In this document: in pieces, positions 21,738 to 31,616 of the stretch | Layout of the letters: each line of letters starts with the position of its first letter | How positions within the stretch are numbered: the stretch's first letter is position 1 | Source of the DNA: an uncultured Gammaproteobacteria bacterium | GTDB taxonomy: Bacteria > Pseudomonadota > Gammaproteobacteria > PS1 > Pseudothioglobaceae | Length of the DNA: 45,758 nt | Reading direction: 5' to 3' | NCBI GenBank assembly: GCA_913047325.1 | Contig: CAJWTP010000008.1 | Span: 1 to 45,758, forward strand | Translations under genes and position numbers: made by a program | Notes under the pieces: generated by a model | Seen by the model: only the letters and a program-made list of their open reading frames with translations | Database searches by the model: none | Told to the model about the DNA's origin: nothing

Positions 21738-22254
21738 ATGAGCCCGGTAAAAGATTATTCAAATGCCACTCGCCAACCCTAGTACGGACAAGTCTAAGAG
21801 TAGGAAAACCAACCTTAGCTGTCATTCTTCTCACTTGTCGGTTTCTTCCTTCAGTGATAGAAATTTCTATCCATGAAGTAGGAATACTTCTCCTTTCTCT
21901 GATTGGCGGAACTCTATCCCAAAGCCATTTAGGCTGACTAATCAGTTGAACTTTTGCAGGTTTAGTTAGACCATCCTTTAGCCTAACCCCATTTTTTAGT
22001 ATTTGTATTTCCGTTTGAGTTATTTCGCCATCAAGTTGAACGACATAAGTTTTAATTTTGTTATATTTAGGGTTCGAAATTTTGTGTTGGAGTAGCCCAT
22101 CATCAGTAAGAATAACTAAACCTTCTGAGTCTTTATCAAGCCTGCCTACAGGATAAATATTCGGTATATCAATATATTTTGCAAGTGTATCCCCTTGACC
22201 ACTAAATTGACAAACAACACCAAAGGGTTTATTTAGGCCAATAATTTTAGCCAT
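21724..22254 (-). CDS. RsuA-family pseudouridine synthase (RluE-like)
   Basis: Probable start at [19 protein letters not shown] rather than the upstream track start at 22323; PVGRLDKDSEGLVILTDDG; EGRNRQVRRM. Confidence 0.88.
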   Translation of the reverse strand: MAKIIGLNKPFGVVCQFSGQGDTLAKYIDIPNIYPVGRLDKDSEGLVILTDDGLLQHKISNPKYNKIKTYVVQLDGEITQTEIQILKNGVRLKDGLTKPAKVQLISQPKWLWDRVPPIRERRSIPTSWIEISITEGRNRQVRRMTAKVGFPTLRLVRTRVGEWHLNNLLPGSYATF

Positions 22255-22678
22255 ATATTTCCTTAGCTCTTGCAATAAAAGCATCCAGTTGTGAGTTAGT
22301 AATTTTAGAAAATATGGGGGCAAAAGCTAGATCCATAATTTTTGACTTAAATACAAATTCCAAGTCTAGATGAATTTTCGTTGCATTTTCACCGAGTGGC
22401 AAAAATCGCCATTCACCGGCAAGTTTTTTAAAGGGTCCGTCTAGTAAATCCATTTCAATTGAATGATATGGTTTTAGTTTATTAAGAGTTGTAAATGAAT
22501 GATTTAAGCCCGATTTATTTATCTCAACTGAGGCTGTGATTTCATTAGCAGTTTGATTTAAAATGGTAGTACTGTTGCACCAGTTTAAGAATTGTGGATA
22601 GTCTTCGATGGCGTTGACTAATTCATACATTTTTTTAGGTGAGTATGGAACAATCGCACTTTTAGATATTTGATGCAT
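22247..22678 (-). CDS. RatA / COQ10-like START-domain protein
   Basis: Probable start at [34 protein letters not shown] (track ORF extends to 22711); divergent neighbour of smpB as in other gammaproteobacteria. Confidence 0.88.
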   Translation of the reverse strand: MHQISKSAIVPYSPKKMYELVNAIEDYPQFLNWCNSTTILNQTANEITASVEINKSGLNHSFTTLNKLKPYHSIEMDLLDGPFKKLAGEWRFLPLGENATKIHLDLEFVFKSKIMDLAFAPIFSKITNSQLDAFIARAKEIYG

Positions 22679-23153
22679 GACAAAGAATAAGAAAGATAAC
22701 TCAAATACCATCGCTTTAAATAAAAAAGCAAGGCATGACTATTTTATCGAACAAACCCTCGAAGCTGGTCTAAGTTTGCAAGGGTGGGAAGTTAAAAGTC
22801 TTAGAGAGGGCAAAGTGCAAATAAAGGAAAGCTATGTCATCCTAAAAAATAATGAATTATATTTATTTGGTTCCCATATATCTCCCCTTAATACCACATC
22901 AAGTCATACAGACCCTGACCCCACAAGAACAAGAAAACTACTATTAAATAGAATTGAGATTAATCGTTTACGAGAAAAAATAACTCAAAAGGGTGCAACC
23001 GTTGTTCCTTTGAAGCTTTACTGGTTAAGAGGAAAGGTAAAAATTGAGATTGGTGTTGCAAAGGGGAAAAAGGCTTATGACAAACGTCAAACCATAAAGC
23101 AAAAAGATTGGCAAAGGGATAAAGAAAGAATGCTAAAAAATCATAATCGATAA
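22677..23153 (+). CDS. smpB: SsrA-binding protein SmpB
   Basis: [59 protein letters not shown]. Confidence 0.97.
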   Translation: MTKNKKDNSNTIALNKKARHDYFIEQTLEAGLSLQGWEVKSLREGKVQIKESYVILKNNELYLFGSHISPLNTTSSHTDPDPTRTRKLLLNRIEINRLREKITQKGATVVPLKLYWLRGKVKIEIGVAKGKKAYDKRQTIKQKDWQRDKERMLKNHNR

Positions 23154-23200
23154 ATATACATAATTTTTTCTAATTTTTTTTCATCTAGCGCATAATTTGA

Positions 23201-23332
23201 TATACAATGAATTCTCAGATGTAGTGTTGGAGGTAATCCGGACATTGTTGTAAATTGATTCTTTCCTCCTTATGAAGGGGCATCCCTTAGGCGCTATATC
23301 TTTTTTTGTAAACTTATATAGGAGAGAATTTA
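23201..23332 (+). promoter_or_regulatory. Candidate structured 5' leader of the HU gene
   Basis: GGAGG 23229-23233 / CCTCC 23265-23269; hairpin AAGGG-GCAT-CCCTT 23275-23288; TTCTTTCC 23259-23266 complementary (one G.U) to GGAGAGAA 23321-23328 covering the HU SD. Confidence 0.4.
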
Positions 23333-23605
23333 ATGAATAAGTCAGATTTAATTGATGCAATTGCTTCAGGAGCAAATTTATCAAAAGCCGACGCAGCAAG
23401 AGCGTTAAATGCAACAACTGGAGCTATTTCATCAGCCCTTGCAGGTGGCGGTAGTGTGCAGTTAACAGGATTCGGCAGCTTTGTCGTGAGACACAGAGCA
23501 GCACGTGCGGGTCGCAACCCACAAACAGGCGCAAGTATACATATTGCTGCATCCAATGTGGCAGCATTCAGAGCTGGAAAGGCACTAAAGGATGCGGTTA
23601 ATTAA
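23333..23605 (+). CDS. hupB: DNA-binding protein HU
   Basis: [27 protein letters not shown]...[28 protein letters not shown] upstream. Confidence 0.93.
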   Translation: MNKSDLIDAIASGANLSKADAARALNATTGAISSALAGGGSVQLTGFGSFVVRHRAARAGRNPQTGASIHIAASNVAAFRAGKALKDAVN

Positions 23606-23634
23606 TTACTTTTTGAAGTAATCAATTCCTAAAT

Positions 23635-23662
23635 AAAAGGCGCTTCAAGGCGCCTTTTTTTT
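23635..23662 (+). terminator. Rho-independent terminator downstream of HU
   Basis: AAAGGCGC-TTCAAG-GCGCCTTT perfect 8-bp stem followed by a T tract. Confidence 0.92.
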
Positions 23663-23982
23663 GGATGATTGAATATTGATTTACCAATACCAACAAACGA
23701 TTTATTGAGTTTAATAAATCTATTATATTGATTAAGCTAGATTAATAACGCCAAACAACAATACAAAAATCTAATTTAACAACTTGGTTTGCGTAAAATT
23801 CGGCGCACTCTGAAATTAAGTATCTTCATCCCAAAAAATTTTCTCGATGACTAGCAGAATTCTTTGGCAAAATTTTGAGCAGAAATACTTAGCACTGCAA
23901 ATATTTATTTATAGCTCTATGCACTAGAAAATTATCGCGACATGGTAAAATACCGCCTTTTTTATAATAACTGGAGATTGTT

Positions 23983-24408
23983 ATGGAGCGTACTTTGTCG
24001 ATAATTAAACCTGATGCTGTTGCTAAAAACGTTATTGGCCAGATATATTCTCGCTTCGAAGATGCAGGTTTTAAGATTATTGCAGCAAAGATGATACATT
24101 TGGATGAGGTAATGGCTAGTGGTTTTTATGCAATTCACAAAGAGCGACCTTTTTTCAATGATCTGATTTCATTTATGACTTCTGGTCCAGTAATAGTTCA
24201 AGTTCTCGAAGGTGAAAACGCAGTTGCTAAGCATAGAGAAATTATGGGTGCTACGAATCCTGAAGATGCCTCACCAGGAACAATTCGTGCAGATTTTGCA
24301 GAAACTCTGGACGAGAACGCAGTCCATGGCTCCGATTCATTGGAAAATGCAGCTATAGAGATTGCATACTTTTTTGGTGAATACGGGATTTGCGAAAGAA
24401 CTAGATAA
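23983..24408 (+). CDS. ndk: Nucleoside diphosphate kinase
   Basis: [42 protein letters not shown]. Confidence 0.97.
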   Translation: MERTLSIIKPDAVAKNVIGQIYSRFEDAGFKIIAAKMIHLDEVMASGFYAIHKERPFFNDLISFMTSGPVIVQVLEGENAVAKHREIMGATNPEDASPGTIRADFAETLDENAVHGSDSLENAAIEIAYFFGEYGICERTR

Positions 24409-24450
24409 TTTTTTATTGCCTAAACAGCAGATTTTCGGCTGTTTCCTTAA

Positions 24451-25521
24451 ATGCTAAAAAAACAAAATTTATTTGGACTTCCTCGTGAAAAACTTTCAAA
24501 GTTTTTTATGAATCTCAATGAAAAAAAATTCCGCACTAAACAAATAATGCAGTGGCTTTATCATCAAAGTGCCAGTAACTTTGATGATATGCATAATTTA
24601 CCAAAAGATTTAAGAAAAAAACTCCAAACTATAGCAACGATAGATTTACCTAAAGTTGTCTCATTAAATCAATCTAGTGACGGGGTTATTAAATGGATTA
24701 TTGATCTAGGCAAGCAAAGTCATATTGAGACAGTTTATATTCCCGAAAGAGACAGGGGGACTCTTTGTATTTCTTCTCAAATTGGTTGCGCTCTTGCCTG
24801 CACTTTCTGTTCTACTGGTGCACAAGGCTTTAATAGAAACCTGCAAAGTCATGAAATAATTGTACAGGTAATAATAGCCCAAAATCATTTAAAGAGTATT
24901 GAAAAACGCATTTCCAATGTCGTGTTTATGGGTATGGGAGAGCCCTTATTGAATGAAAGCTCGGTTTATGATGCTTGCGACTTATTGCTAGATGATTGGG
25001 CTTTCGGACTATCAAGAAGAAAGGTGACAGTTTCGTCTGCTGGCATTGTGCCAGCGATTTACAGAATGTCAGAAATAACACCAGTAAGCTTAGCTATATC
25101 ACTGCATGCCCCAAACAATAATCTTAGAGATATATTGGTGCCAATTAATCAAAAATATCCCATAAAAGAATTAATGAAGGCTTGTCATCATTATTTGAAT
25201 GCGGGCACACAAGAACGCCACATTTTATTTGAATATGTAATGCTTGATAGGGTGAATGATTTACCTGAGCACGCTAAAACCCTAGCAAAATTATTGAATG
25301 GCATTTCTGCTAAAGTAAACCTAATTCCATTTAATCCATTTCCAAAAACCCAATATCAAACATCAAAAAAAGATACAATTGAGCATTTTCAAGATATATT
25401 GTTCAAATCGGGCATTCGAACTACAACAAGGCGAACTAGAGGTGATGACGTTGATGCTGCTTGTGGCCAACTCGTAGGTAGAGTGCTTGACAAGACTAGA
25501 AGAAATGCTGGAAGGAATTAG
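24451..25521 (+). CDS. rlmN: Dual-specificity RNA methyltransferase RlmN (radical SAM)
   Basis: CISSQIGCALACTFCSTGAQGFNRNL; GMGEPLLN. Confidence 0.96.
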   Translation: MLKKQNLFGLPREKLSKFFMNLNEKKFRTKQIMQWLYHQSASNFDDMHNLPKDLRKKLQTIATIDLPKVVSLNQSSDGVIKWIIDLGKQSHIETVYIPERDRGTLCISSQIGCALACTFCSTGAQGFNRNLQSHEIIVQVIIAQNHLKSIEKRISNVVFMGMGEPLLNESSVYDACDLLLDDWAFGLSRRKVTVSSAGIVPAIYRMSEITPVSLAISLHAPNNNLRDILVPINQKYPIKELMKACHHYLNAGTQERHILFEYVMLDRVNDLPEHAKTLAKLLNGISAKVNLIPFNPFPKTQYQTSKKDTIEHFQDILFKSGIRTTTRRTRGDDVDAACGQLVGRVLDKTRRNAGRN

Positions 25522-25804
25522 ACATTACCCGAAAAAAGAGAAACTCAAAAAGTCAAAATTATTAATACTTGTAGTTTTACCTTTGGTTCTAATTGTGTTT
25601 GGACTTTGGTATTTGTTTGAAAAATTAGAACCCAACACATCTAGGTCAACTTCAATTGTTATTGAGCCAAAGATTGTTGAAGAAATTAGTGAATCAGATC
25701 CTGAGATAATTAAAGAGCCCCTTGGTGCTCCAACAATTGAAAGTACTAGCAAAGGGTTAGATGAAGTTATAGAGAATTATGAGGCAAGCACATACAATCA
25801 ATAG
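25487..25804 (+). CDS. Small single-TM protein of unknown function in the usual RodZ position
   Basis: 105-aa ORF between rlmN and isp[23 protein letters not shown]; Glu/Ser-rich tail; alternative start at 25505. Confidence 0.65.
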   Translation: MTRLEEMLEGIRHYPKKEKLKKSKLLILVVLPLVLIVFGLWYLFEKLEPNTSRSTSIVIEPKIVEEISESDPEIIKEPLGAPTIESTSKGLDEVIENYEASTYNQ

Positions 25805-26861
25805 AAGAACATCAAAGAAAATATTTGTTGGCAATGTAGCCATTGGTGGCGATGCACCCATAAGTGTTCAAAGCATGACAAATACCGATACTTGTGACGT
25901 TAAGGCTACAGAGGGACAAATAAACTCGATTGTAGAGGCTGGTGCTGACCTTGTGAGGGTTTCAATACCAACTATGGAAGCTACAGAAGCATTCAAAAAA
26001 ATCAAATCTTTAGTCAGTGTGCCATTAATTGCAGATATTCATTTTGATTATAAAATAGCACTCAAAGTTGCTGAATACGGCGCTGATTGTCTACGAATTA
26101 ATCCGGGTAATATTGGCAGAAAAGAGCGTATTAGAGAGGTTGTTGCTTCAGCGAGAGATCACAACATTCCTATTCGAGTAGGTGTAAATGCAGGTTCATT
26201 GGAAAAAGAATTACAAAAAAAATATACAGAACCAACTCCTGAAGCGATGGTGGAGTCGGCATTTAGGCATATTGACATTCTAGATAAACTCGACTTTCAT
26301 AATTACAAAATCTCACTCAAGGCGTCGGAAGTATTTATGACTGTTCTAGCCTACAGACAGCTGGCTTCACAAATTGACAACCCTCTCCATTTAGGGATAA
26401 CTGAAGCGGGTTCTTATCGATCTGGCACAGTTAAATCTTCTATCGGTTTGGGTTTGCTACTGAGTGAAGGGATAGGTGACACAATTAGAGTTTCACTTGC
26501 TTCAGATCCGGTCAATGAAGTCAAGGTAGGATTCGATATTCTCAAGTCGCTTCATTTGAGAAAGAAGGGCGTAAACCTAATCGCATGTCCTTCATGCTCT
26601 CGACAAAAATTTGACGTAATTTCAGTTGTTAATGAGCTTGAGTCTCGTTTAGAAGATATCAACGAACCAATTGATGTTGCTGTGATTGGTTGTGTTGTTA
26701 ATGGTCCTGGAGAAGCTAAAGAGGTAAGCGTTGGCGTTACAGGCGGGTCTCCAAATTTGATGTATATCAATGGCAAGGCTGATAGTAAAGTTGATAATCA
26801 TTCCTTGGTCGATACCATAGAGGCCAATATCAGAAAAAGGATTCCTATTTCCAACGTTTAA
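25779..26861 (+). CDS. ispG: (E)-4-hydroxy-3-methylbut-2-enyl-diphosphate synthase
   Basis: [40 protein letters not shown]. Confidence 0.96.
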   Translation: MRQAHTINRRTSKKIFVGNVAIGGDAPISVQSMTNTDTCDVKATEGQINSIVEAGADLVRVSIPTMEATEAFKKIKSLVSVPLIADIHFDYKIALKVAEYGADCLRINPGNIGRKERIREVVASARDHNIPIRVGVNAGSLEKELQKKYTEPTPEAMVESAFRHIDILDKLDFHNYKISLKASEVFMTVLAYRQLASQIDNPLHLGITEAGSYRSGTVKSSIGLGLLLSEGIGDTIRVSLASDPVNEVKVGFDILKSLHLRKKGVNLIACPSCSRQKFDVISVVNELESRLEDINEPIDVAVIGCVVNGPGEAKEVSVGVTGGSPNLMYINGKADSKVDNHSLVDTIEANIRKRIPISNV

Positions 26862-27330
26862 CTCGTTTGTAAGCCCTGTACTTGTAAATCGAAAGAATAG
26901 CCGTATAACCTAATACTGCAGTGATAGTTGACACTATTAAACCTCCAACCCACAGTGCTGATGCTGTTGTTGCGAAGGTTCCCATTAAATAGTCTATAGT
27001 AAATGCAAAGTCTGGGTCCATTTCCGTGCCGATAATGTAAGAGCCTAGTTTGTATATATAGTAATAAATAGGTACCATGGTGATTGGATTATTGACCCAA
27101 ACCAGTGCCATAGAGAGCAAAATATTGGCTGAAAAAACAACAGCAAAGGCTGCCGCCAAAAGAGTGTGGAGAGGGAGTGGCAGGAAAGCACAAAATAGGC
27201 CAATAGCGAAAGCTTTAGAAATAGTACGCTTATTCCACTTCCATAAATCTGGGTCATGTAAATGTTTATTTAGCCAGCCTAAATTAACATCTTCTTGCTT
27301 TGGACTGAAACGCTTCAGAGTCTCTTTCAC
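26845..27330 (-). CDS. DUF2062 domain-containing membrane protein
   Basis: [57 protein letters not shown]. Confidence 0.88.
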   Translation of the reverse strand: MKETLKRFSPKQEDVNLGWLNKHLHDPDLWKWNKRTISKAFAIGLFCAFLPLPLHTLLAAAFAVVFSANILLSMALVWVNNPITMVPIYYYIYKLGSYIIGTEMDPDFAFTIDYLMGTFATTASALWVGGLIVSTITAVLGYTAILSIYKYRAYKRVKRWK

Positions 27331-29132
27331 TTTTTGTTACCAATATTAATTAAGTTTTCTGCATTTAGACCATACAGATCGTAAAGTTCCTCTTGTGAAC
27401 CATGCTCAGTAAAAGTATCCGGTAGACCGACAATACTTAGGGGCGTTTTAATTCCATTTTGTTGCAATAATTCGTTTACCGCGCTACCTCCACCTCCAGC
27501 AGAGACATTATCCTCAATAGAAATTAGTTTTATGTGGCTCTTTGAGATTTTAAATATGAGTTTTTCATCTAAGGGTTTAATAAATCTCATATCAATGACA
27601 GTTGCATTTAAAGACTCTCCAGCTTCCAGTGCCTTATCAAGCATACTGCCGAAAGAAAAAATTGCAATATCAACTCCATCTCTTGCAATGTTTGCTTTTC
27701 CAATCTCTATTAAATCATCGCTTATAAAGTTTTCAATATGAGATGTACCTCTAGGAAAGCGCACACATTTAGGTCCATCTATGTTGTATGCTGTATTGAG
27801 AGCTTTATACAGCTCAAGAGATGAGCTAGGAGCCATTAGAACTATATTGGGAACACATCTTAGAAAGCTTAAATCGAAAACGCCAGCATGTGTAGGTCCA
27901 TCCTCTCCAACCAAACCAGCCCTATCGATAGCAAAAAGAACATCTAAATTCTGCAAAGCAATATCATGAATAAATTGGTCGTAACCGCGTTGTAGAAAGG
28001 TTGAATATATTGCTAAAACAGGCTTTAAGCCTTTTGTCGCCATGCCACCAGCCAGTGTCACTGCGTGCTGTTCTGCAATGGCTACATCAAAGTAACGTTC
28101 AGGGTAATTTTCAGAAAATTGAACCATTCCAGAGCCCTCACACATGGCTGGAGTAATTCCAATTAGTCTCGTGTCTTTTTCGGCCATATTACAAAGCCAC
28201 TTGCCAAAAACTTTGCTATAGCTGGGGTACTTGTTTTTTGAGCTAGTCGGCGGTGCAATGCCATGAAATTTAGATGGGCTATTTTCAAGATCTTCCATTC
28301 CTTGACCTTTCTTGGTAATAATGTGAAGAATTCTGGGTTTGCTATGATTTTTTAGATTCTGAAGGGTTTTGACCAATACCGGGATATCGTGACCATCTAT
28401 TGGGCCAAAATAATCTATACCAAGCTCTTCGAACAATGTACCTGGGAGAATCATTCCTTTAAGGTGCTCTTCAGAGCGTTTTGCAAAGTCTTGTAAACGT
28501 GGAAGACTTTCAAGAAGTTTTAGGGATTTTGTTTTCATAGTGGAATATATCTTTCCAGATATTAATCTTGTCAAATACTTACTTAGCGCACCTACATTTT
28601 TTGAAATAGACATGTCGTTATCATTAAGTATGATGAGTAGGTTGGCATCAGTGTCACCGGCATGGTTAAGAGCCTCAAATGCCATTCCACCAGTCAGTGC
28701 GCCATCACCAATAACCGCTATCGTGGTGTCTATTTTTTGATTTAGCTTGTTTGCAAGAGAAATACCAAGTGCCGCACTAATTGAAGTCGATGAGTGGCCA
28801 GCTCCGAATGCGTCATGTTCACTTTCAGATATTTTGGTGAATCCTGAGATTCCATAGATCTTTCTTAAGGTTGACATTGATTTGTTTCTACCTGTGAGCA
28901 TTTTATGGGTATAAGCTTGGTGTCCAACATCCCATATAAAGCTATCTTCAGGCGTATTAAACACGAAATGCATTGCTATAGTTAGCTCAACTGTTCCAAG
29001 GTTTGAACCAAGATGACCACCTGTTTTTTGGGTATTTTCGATTAAGGCAATTCTCATTTCATTGGCGAGCTGACTCAGCTCATCAAAACTTAAGTTTTTA
29101 ATTTCGTTAGGGTTATTAATCTGATCGAGCAC
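27327..29132 (-). CDS. dxs: 1-deoxy-D-xylulose-5-phosphate synthase
   Basis: GGHLGSNLGTVELTIAMHFVF; VIGDGALTGGMAFEALN; DRAGLVGEDGPTHAGVFD. Confidence 0.97.
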   Translation of the reverse strand: MLDQINNPNEIKNLSFDELSQLANEMRIALIENTQKTGGHLGSNLGTVELTIAMHFVFNTPEDSFIWDVGHQAYTHKMLTGRNKSMSTLRKIYGISGFTKISESEHDAFGAGHSSTSISAALGISLANKLNQKIDTTIAVIGDGALTGGMAFEALNHAGDTDANLLIILNDNDMSISKNVGALSKYLTRLISGKIYSTMKTKSLKLLESLPRLQDFAKRSEEHLKGMILPGTLFEELGIDYFGPIDGHDIPVLVKTLQNLKNHSKPRILHIITKKGQGMEDLENSPSKFHGIAPPTSSKNKYPSYSKVFGKWLCNMAEKDTRLIGITPAMCEGSGMVQFSENYPERYFDVAIAEQHAVTLAGGMATKGLKPVLAIYSTFLQRGYDQFIHDIALQNLDVLFAIDRAGLVGEDGPTHAGVFDLSFLRCVPNIVLMAPSSSLELYKALNTAYNIDGPKCVRFPRGTSHIENFISDDLIEIGKANIARDGVDIAIFSFGSMLDKALEAGESLNATVIDMRFIKPLDEKLIFKISKSHIKLISIEDNVSAGGGGSAVNELLQQNGIKTPLSIVGLPDTFTEHGSQEELYDLYGLNAENLINIGNKK

Positions 29133-29182
29133 GAAACAAAGATGAATTAAAAAACACGATTATACTTTATAGATATATTAAA

Positions 29183-30538
29183 TTACCATGATGGTCTGCG
29201 GATTTTTTGGTTAGGGTCCTTCTTGATATTCTTATTTTTGATTTTAATTGCCTCGTCAAAATTCTTAGCAATAAATCCAAAACTAGGGTCAATGATTTTC
29301 ATGGGTATCCATACTCTATAGCCACTCCCTTTTGCCACTTCAATTTCTTCATTCTTTTCAGTTATCATTGATTTGACGATGTCATTAAAGCAATGGTCTG
29401 GCAAAATAACCTCAATAGAATCTCCAACGCTGAATTTATTTTTTGTATCAATGAGAATTTTTCCATCTTTGTATTCCAAGATTTCACCCACTACTTGTTG
29501 CTTGTTTGAGCGGGAATAATTATCAAAATAGGTTTGTAATTCTTCAGGTTGGTGACGCCTATAAAATCCATCAGTATAGCCACGGTTGGCAAGATTCTCT
29601 AAAACGCCAAATGCTTCAGGATTGAATTCTTTACCTCTTACAGCATCATCAATTGCTTGCGCATAAACCTGAGTGGTTCGAGCTACATAATAGTGCGACT
29701 TTGTCCGACCTTCAATTTTTAGTGAGTCAATTCCAATATTTGTAAGTGTATGTACATGCTCTATTGCCCTAAGGTCTTTAGAGTTCATTATATAGGTTCC
29801 GTGTTCATCCTCGTAAGCTGGCATTAATTCACCTGGTCTGCCTTGCTCTTCCAATAGAACTAATTGTTCGTCTTTTGATTTAATTTCTATTGCATTAATG
29901 TCCCCTTCAAATGTTTGTTCTGCCTCTTTTACGTCGTATTTCCATCGACAAGAATTTGTGCATGCGCCTTGGTTAGGGTCTCTATGGTTAAAATATCCCG
30001 ACAACAAGCAGCGACCAGAATAAGCAATACAAAGAGCACCGTGAACAAACACTTCAAGCTCGATATCTGGACATTCTTGCCTAATCTCTTTAACTTCATC
30101 TAGTGAAAGCTCGCGCGAGAGAATAATGCGACTTATGCCTGCATTTTTCCAAAAATTTACAGTTGCATAGTTGATTGTGTTGGCTTGTACAGACAAATGT
30201 ATGGCCTGTTGAGGAAACTTTTCCTTGACCATCATAATTAGTCCTGGGTCAGCCATTATAAGAGCGTCAGGTTTTAGATTTATTACCGGCTCGATATCAT
30301 TCATGTAGGTTTTAATCTTACTGTTATGAGGAATGATATTAGATGCAACAAAGAACTTTTTGTTTAGGCTATGAGCTTCGTTTATGGCGGTTTTAATTGC
30401 CTCGAAATCAAAAGCATTGTTTCTCACTCTCAGACTATAACGAGGTTGTCCAGCATAAACCGCATCAGCTCCATAACTATAGGCATAACGCATATGCTTA
30501 AGGCTACCAGCAGGCGATAAAAGTTCGGGTCTTTTCAT
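29183..30538 (-). CDS. U32 peptidase-family protein, YegQ/TrhP type
   Basis: MKRPELLSPAGSLKHMRYAYSYGADAVYAG; EVFVHGALCIAYSGRCLLS; 451 aa. Confidence 0.9.
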   Translation of the reverse strand: MKRPELLSPAGSLKHMRYAYSYGADAVYAGQPRYSLRVRNNAFDFEAIKTAINEAHSLNKKFFVASNIIPHNSKIKTYMNDIEPVINLKPDALIMADPGLIMMVKEKFPQQAIHLSVQANTINYATVNFWKNAGISRIILSRELSLDEVKEIRQECPDIELEVFVHGALCIAYSGRCLLSGYFNHRDPNQGACTNSCRWKYDVKEAEQTFEGDINAIEIKSKDEQLVLLEEQGRPGELMPAYEDEHGTYIMNSKDLRAIEHVHTLTNIGIDSLKIEGRTKSHYYVARTTQVYAQAIDDAVRGKEFNPEAFGVLENLANRGYTDGFYRRHQPEELQTYFDNYSRSNKQQVVGEILEYKDGKILIDTKNKFSVGDSIEVILPDHCFNDIVKSMITEKNEEIEVAKGSGYRVWIPMKIIDPSFGFIAKNFDEAIKIKNKNIKKDPNQKIRRPSW

Positions 30539-30614
30539 GATGACAATTTTATCATGGAGGTGAGGTAATTGACGCCATGATATAATTCATCATTTTTTTT
30601 ATCATTAAAGTATT

Positions 30615-31211
30615 TTGTTTACTCGTTCTGACACCGCAAGGCTTAAGCAAGATTTGCTATTAAAGGCAAAATTAATGAACGTTGATTTGCAATTAAATAC
30701 TCGTTGGGGTGTTTTTAGTCCAAGAGTTATTGATGATGGAACAGAATTATTAATGAAACATATTACAGTAGATTCAGATGACATTTGTCTTGATCTAGGT
30801 TGTGGTTATGGTCCAATCGGTCTTGCAATAGCAAAACATTGTGATAAAGGTGAGGTTCACATGGTTGACAAGGATTTTGTTGCAGTAGAACTCGCTAATC
30901 AAAATGCAAAATTAAATAATATTGGCAATGCCAAAGCTTATCTTTCTGACGCTTTTAGGCAAGTATCAAAGGAAGTAAAATTTGATCAAATTATCTCAAA
31001 TATTCCAGCTAAAGTCGGTCGTGAACAACTTTCGATTATTCTTTACGATGCATTTGATGCGCTAAAACCCGGAGGTAGAATTACAGTAGTAACGATTAAC
31101 GGTTTGCGGGATTTTATTAAAAGTAATTTTAAATTTGTATTTGGCAACTACAAAAAAATTAAACAAGGACAAAAGTATGTTGTTTCTCAGGCAACGAAAA
31201 ATATTGATTGA
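30615..31211 (+). CDS. RsmC-like class I SAM-dependent methyltransferase (TTG start)
   Basis: WGVFSPRVIDDGTELL; CLDLGCGYGPIGLAIAKH; IISNIPAKVG; start codon is TTG. Confidence 0.8.
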   Translation: MFTRSDTARLKQDLLLKAKLMNVDLQLNTRWGVFSPRVIDDGTELLMKHITVDSDDICLDLGCGYGPIGLAIAKHCDKGEVHMVDKDFVAVELANQNAKLNNIGNAKAYLSDAFRQVSKEVKFDQIISNIPAKVGREQLSIILYDAFDALKPGGRITVVTINGLRDFIKSNFKFVFGNYKKIKQGQKYVVSQATKNID

Positions 31212-31286
31212 ATGTTTGTATAAAAGAAGTTGAATACTATACTAAAATATTAGGTTTTATCGGTACAAAATATTTGGAGAAATTAG

Positions 31287-31613
31287 ATGGATGTATTAGA
31301 AAAAATTCAAAAACAGGTTGATAGTGCGCCGATTGTAATTTATATGAAAGGCACACCACAATTTCCTCAATGTGGTTTTTCTGCAAGAGCAGCTCAAACT
31401 TTGGCTTCAACCGGGGTTGAATTTTCCTATGTCAATATTTTTGAAGATCAGGAGGTTTTTCAGAACCTTCCTAATTTTGCTGACTGGCCAACATTTCCGC
31501 AAATATATTTCAATTCAGAGCTAGTAGGCGGCGGAGACATTATTGTTGAAATGGCTGAACAAGACACACTCAAGGCAGCCATGGAAGAGGCTGTTGAAAA
31601 GTATAATGATTAG
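31287..31613 (+). CDS. grxD: Monothiol glutaredoxin (Grx4 family)
   Basis: VIYMKGTPQFPQCGFSARAAQTL; WPTFPQIYFNSELVGGGDII. Confidence 0.95.
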   Translation: MDVLEKIQKQVDSAPIVIYMKGTPQFPQCGFSARAAQTLASTGVEFSYVNIFEDQEVFQNLPNFADWPTFPQIYFNSELVGGGDIIVEMAEQDTLKAAMEEAVEKYND

Positions 31614-31616
31614 TTT

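Noticed and set aside
23154-23332. Possible tmRNA, 6S or 4.5S RNA next to smpB
   Set aside because: No tRNA-like ends, tag ORF, or SRP/6S consensus motifs seen; treated as an HU leader instead.
23181-23556. Two minus-strand ORFs (78 and 80 aa) over the HU leader and HU gene
   Set aside because: Antisense to HU; low-complexity Leu-rich or shadow translation; leader features better explained as 5' UTR.
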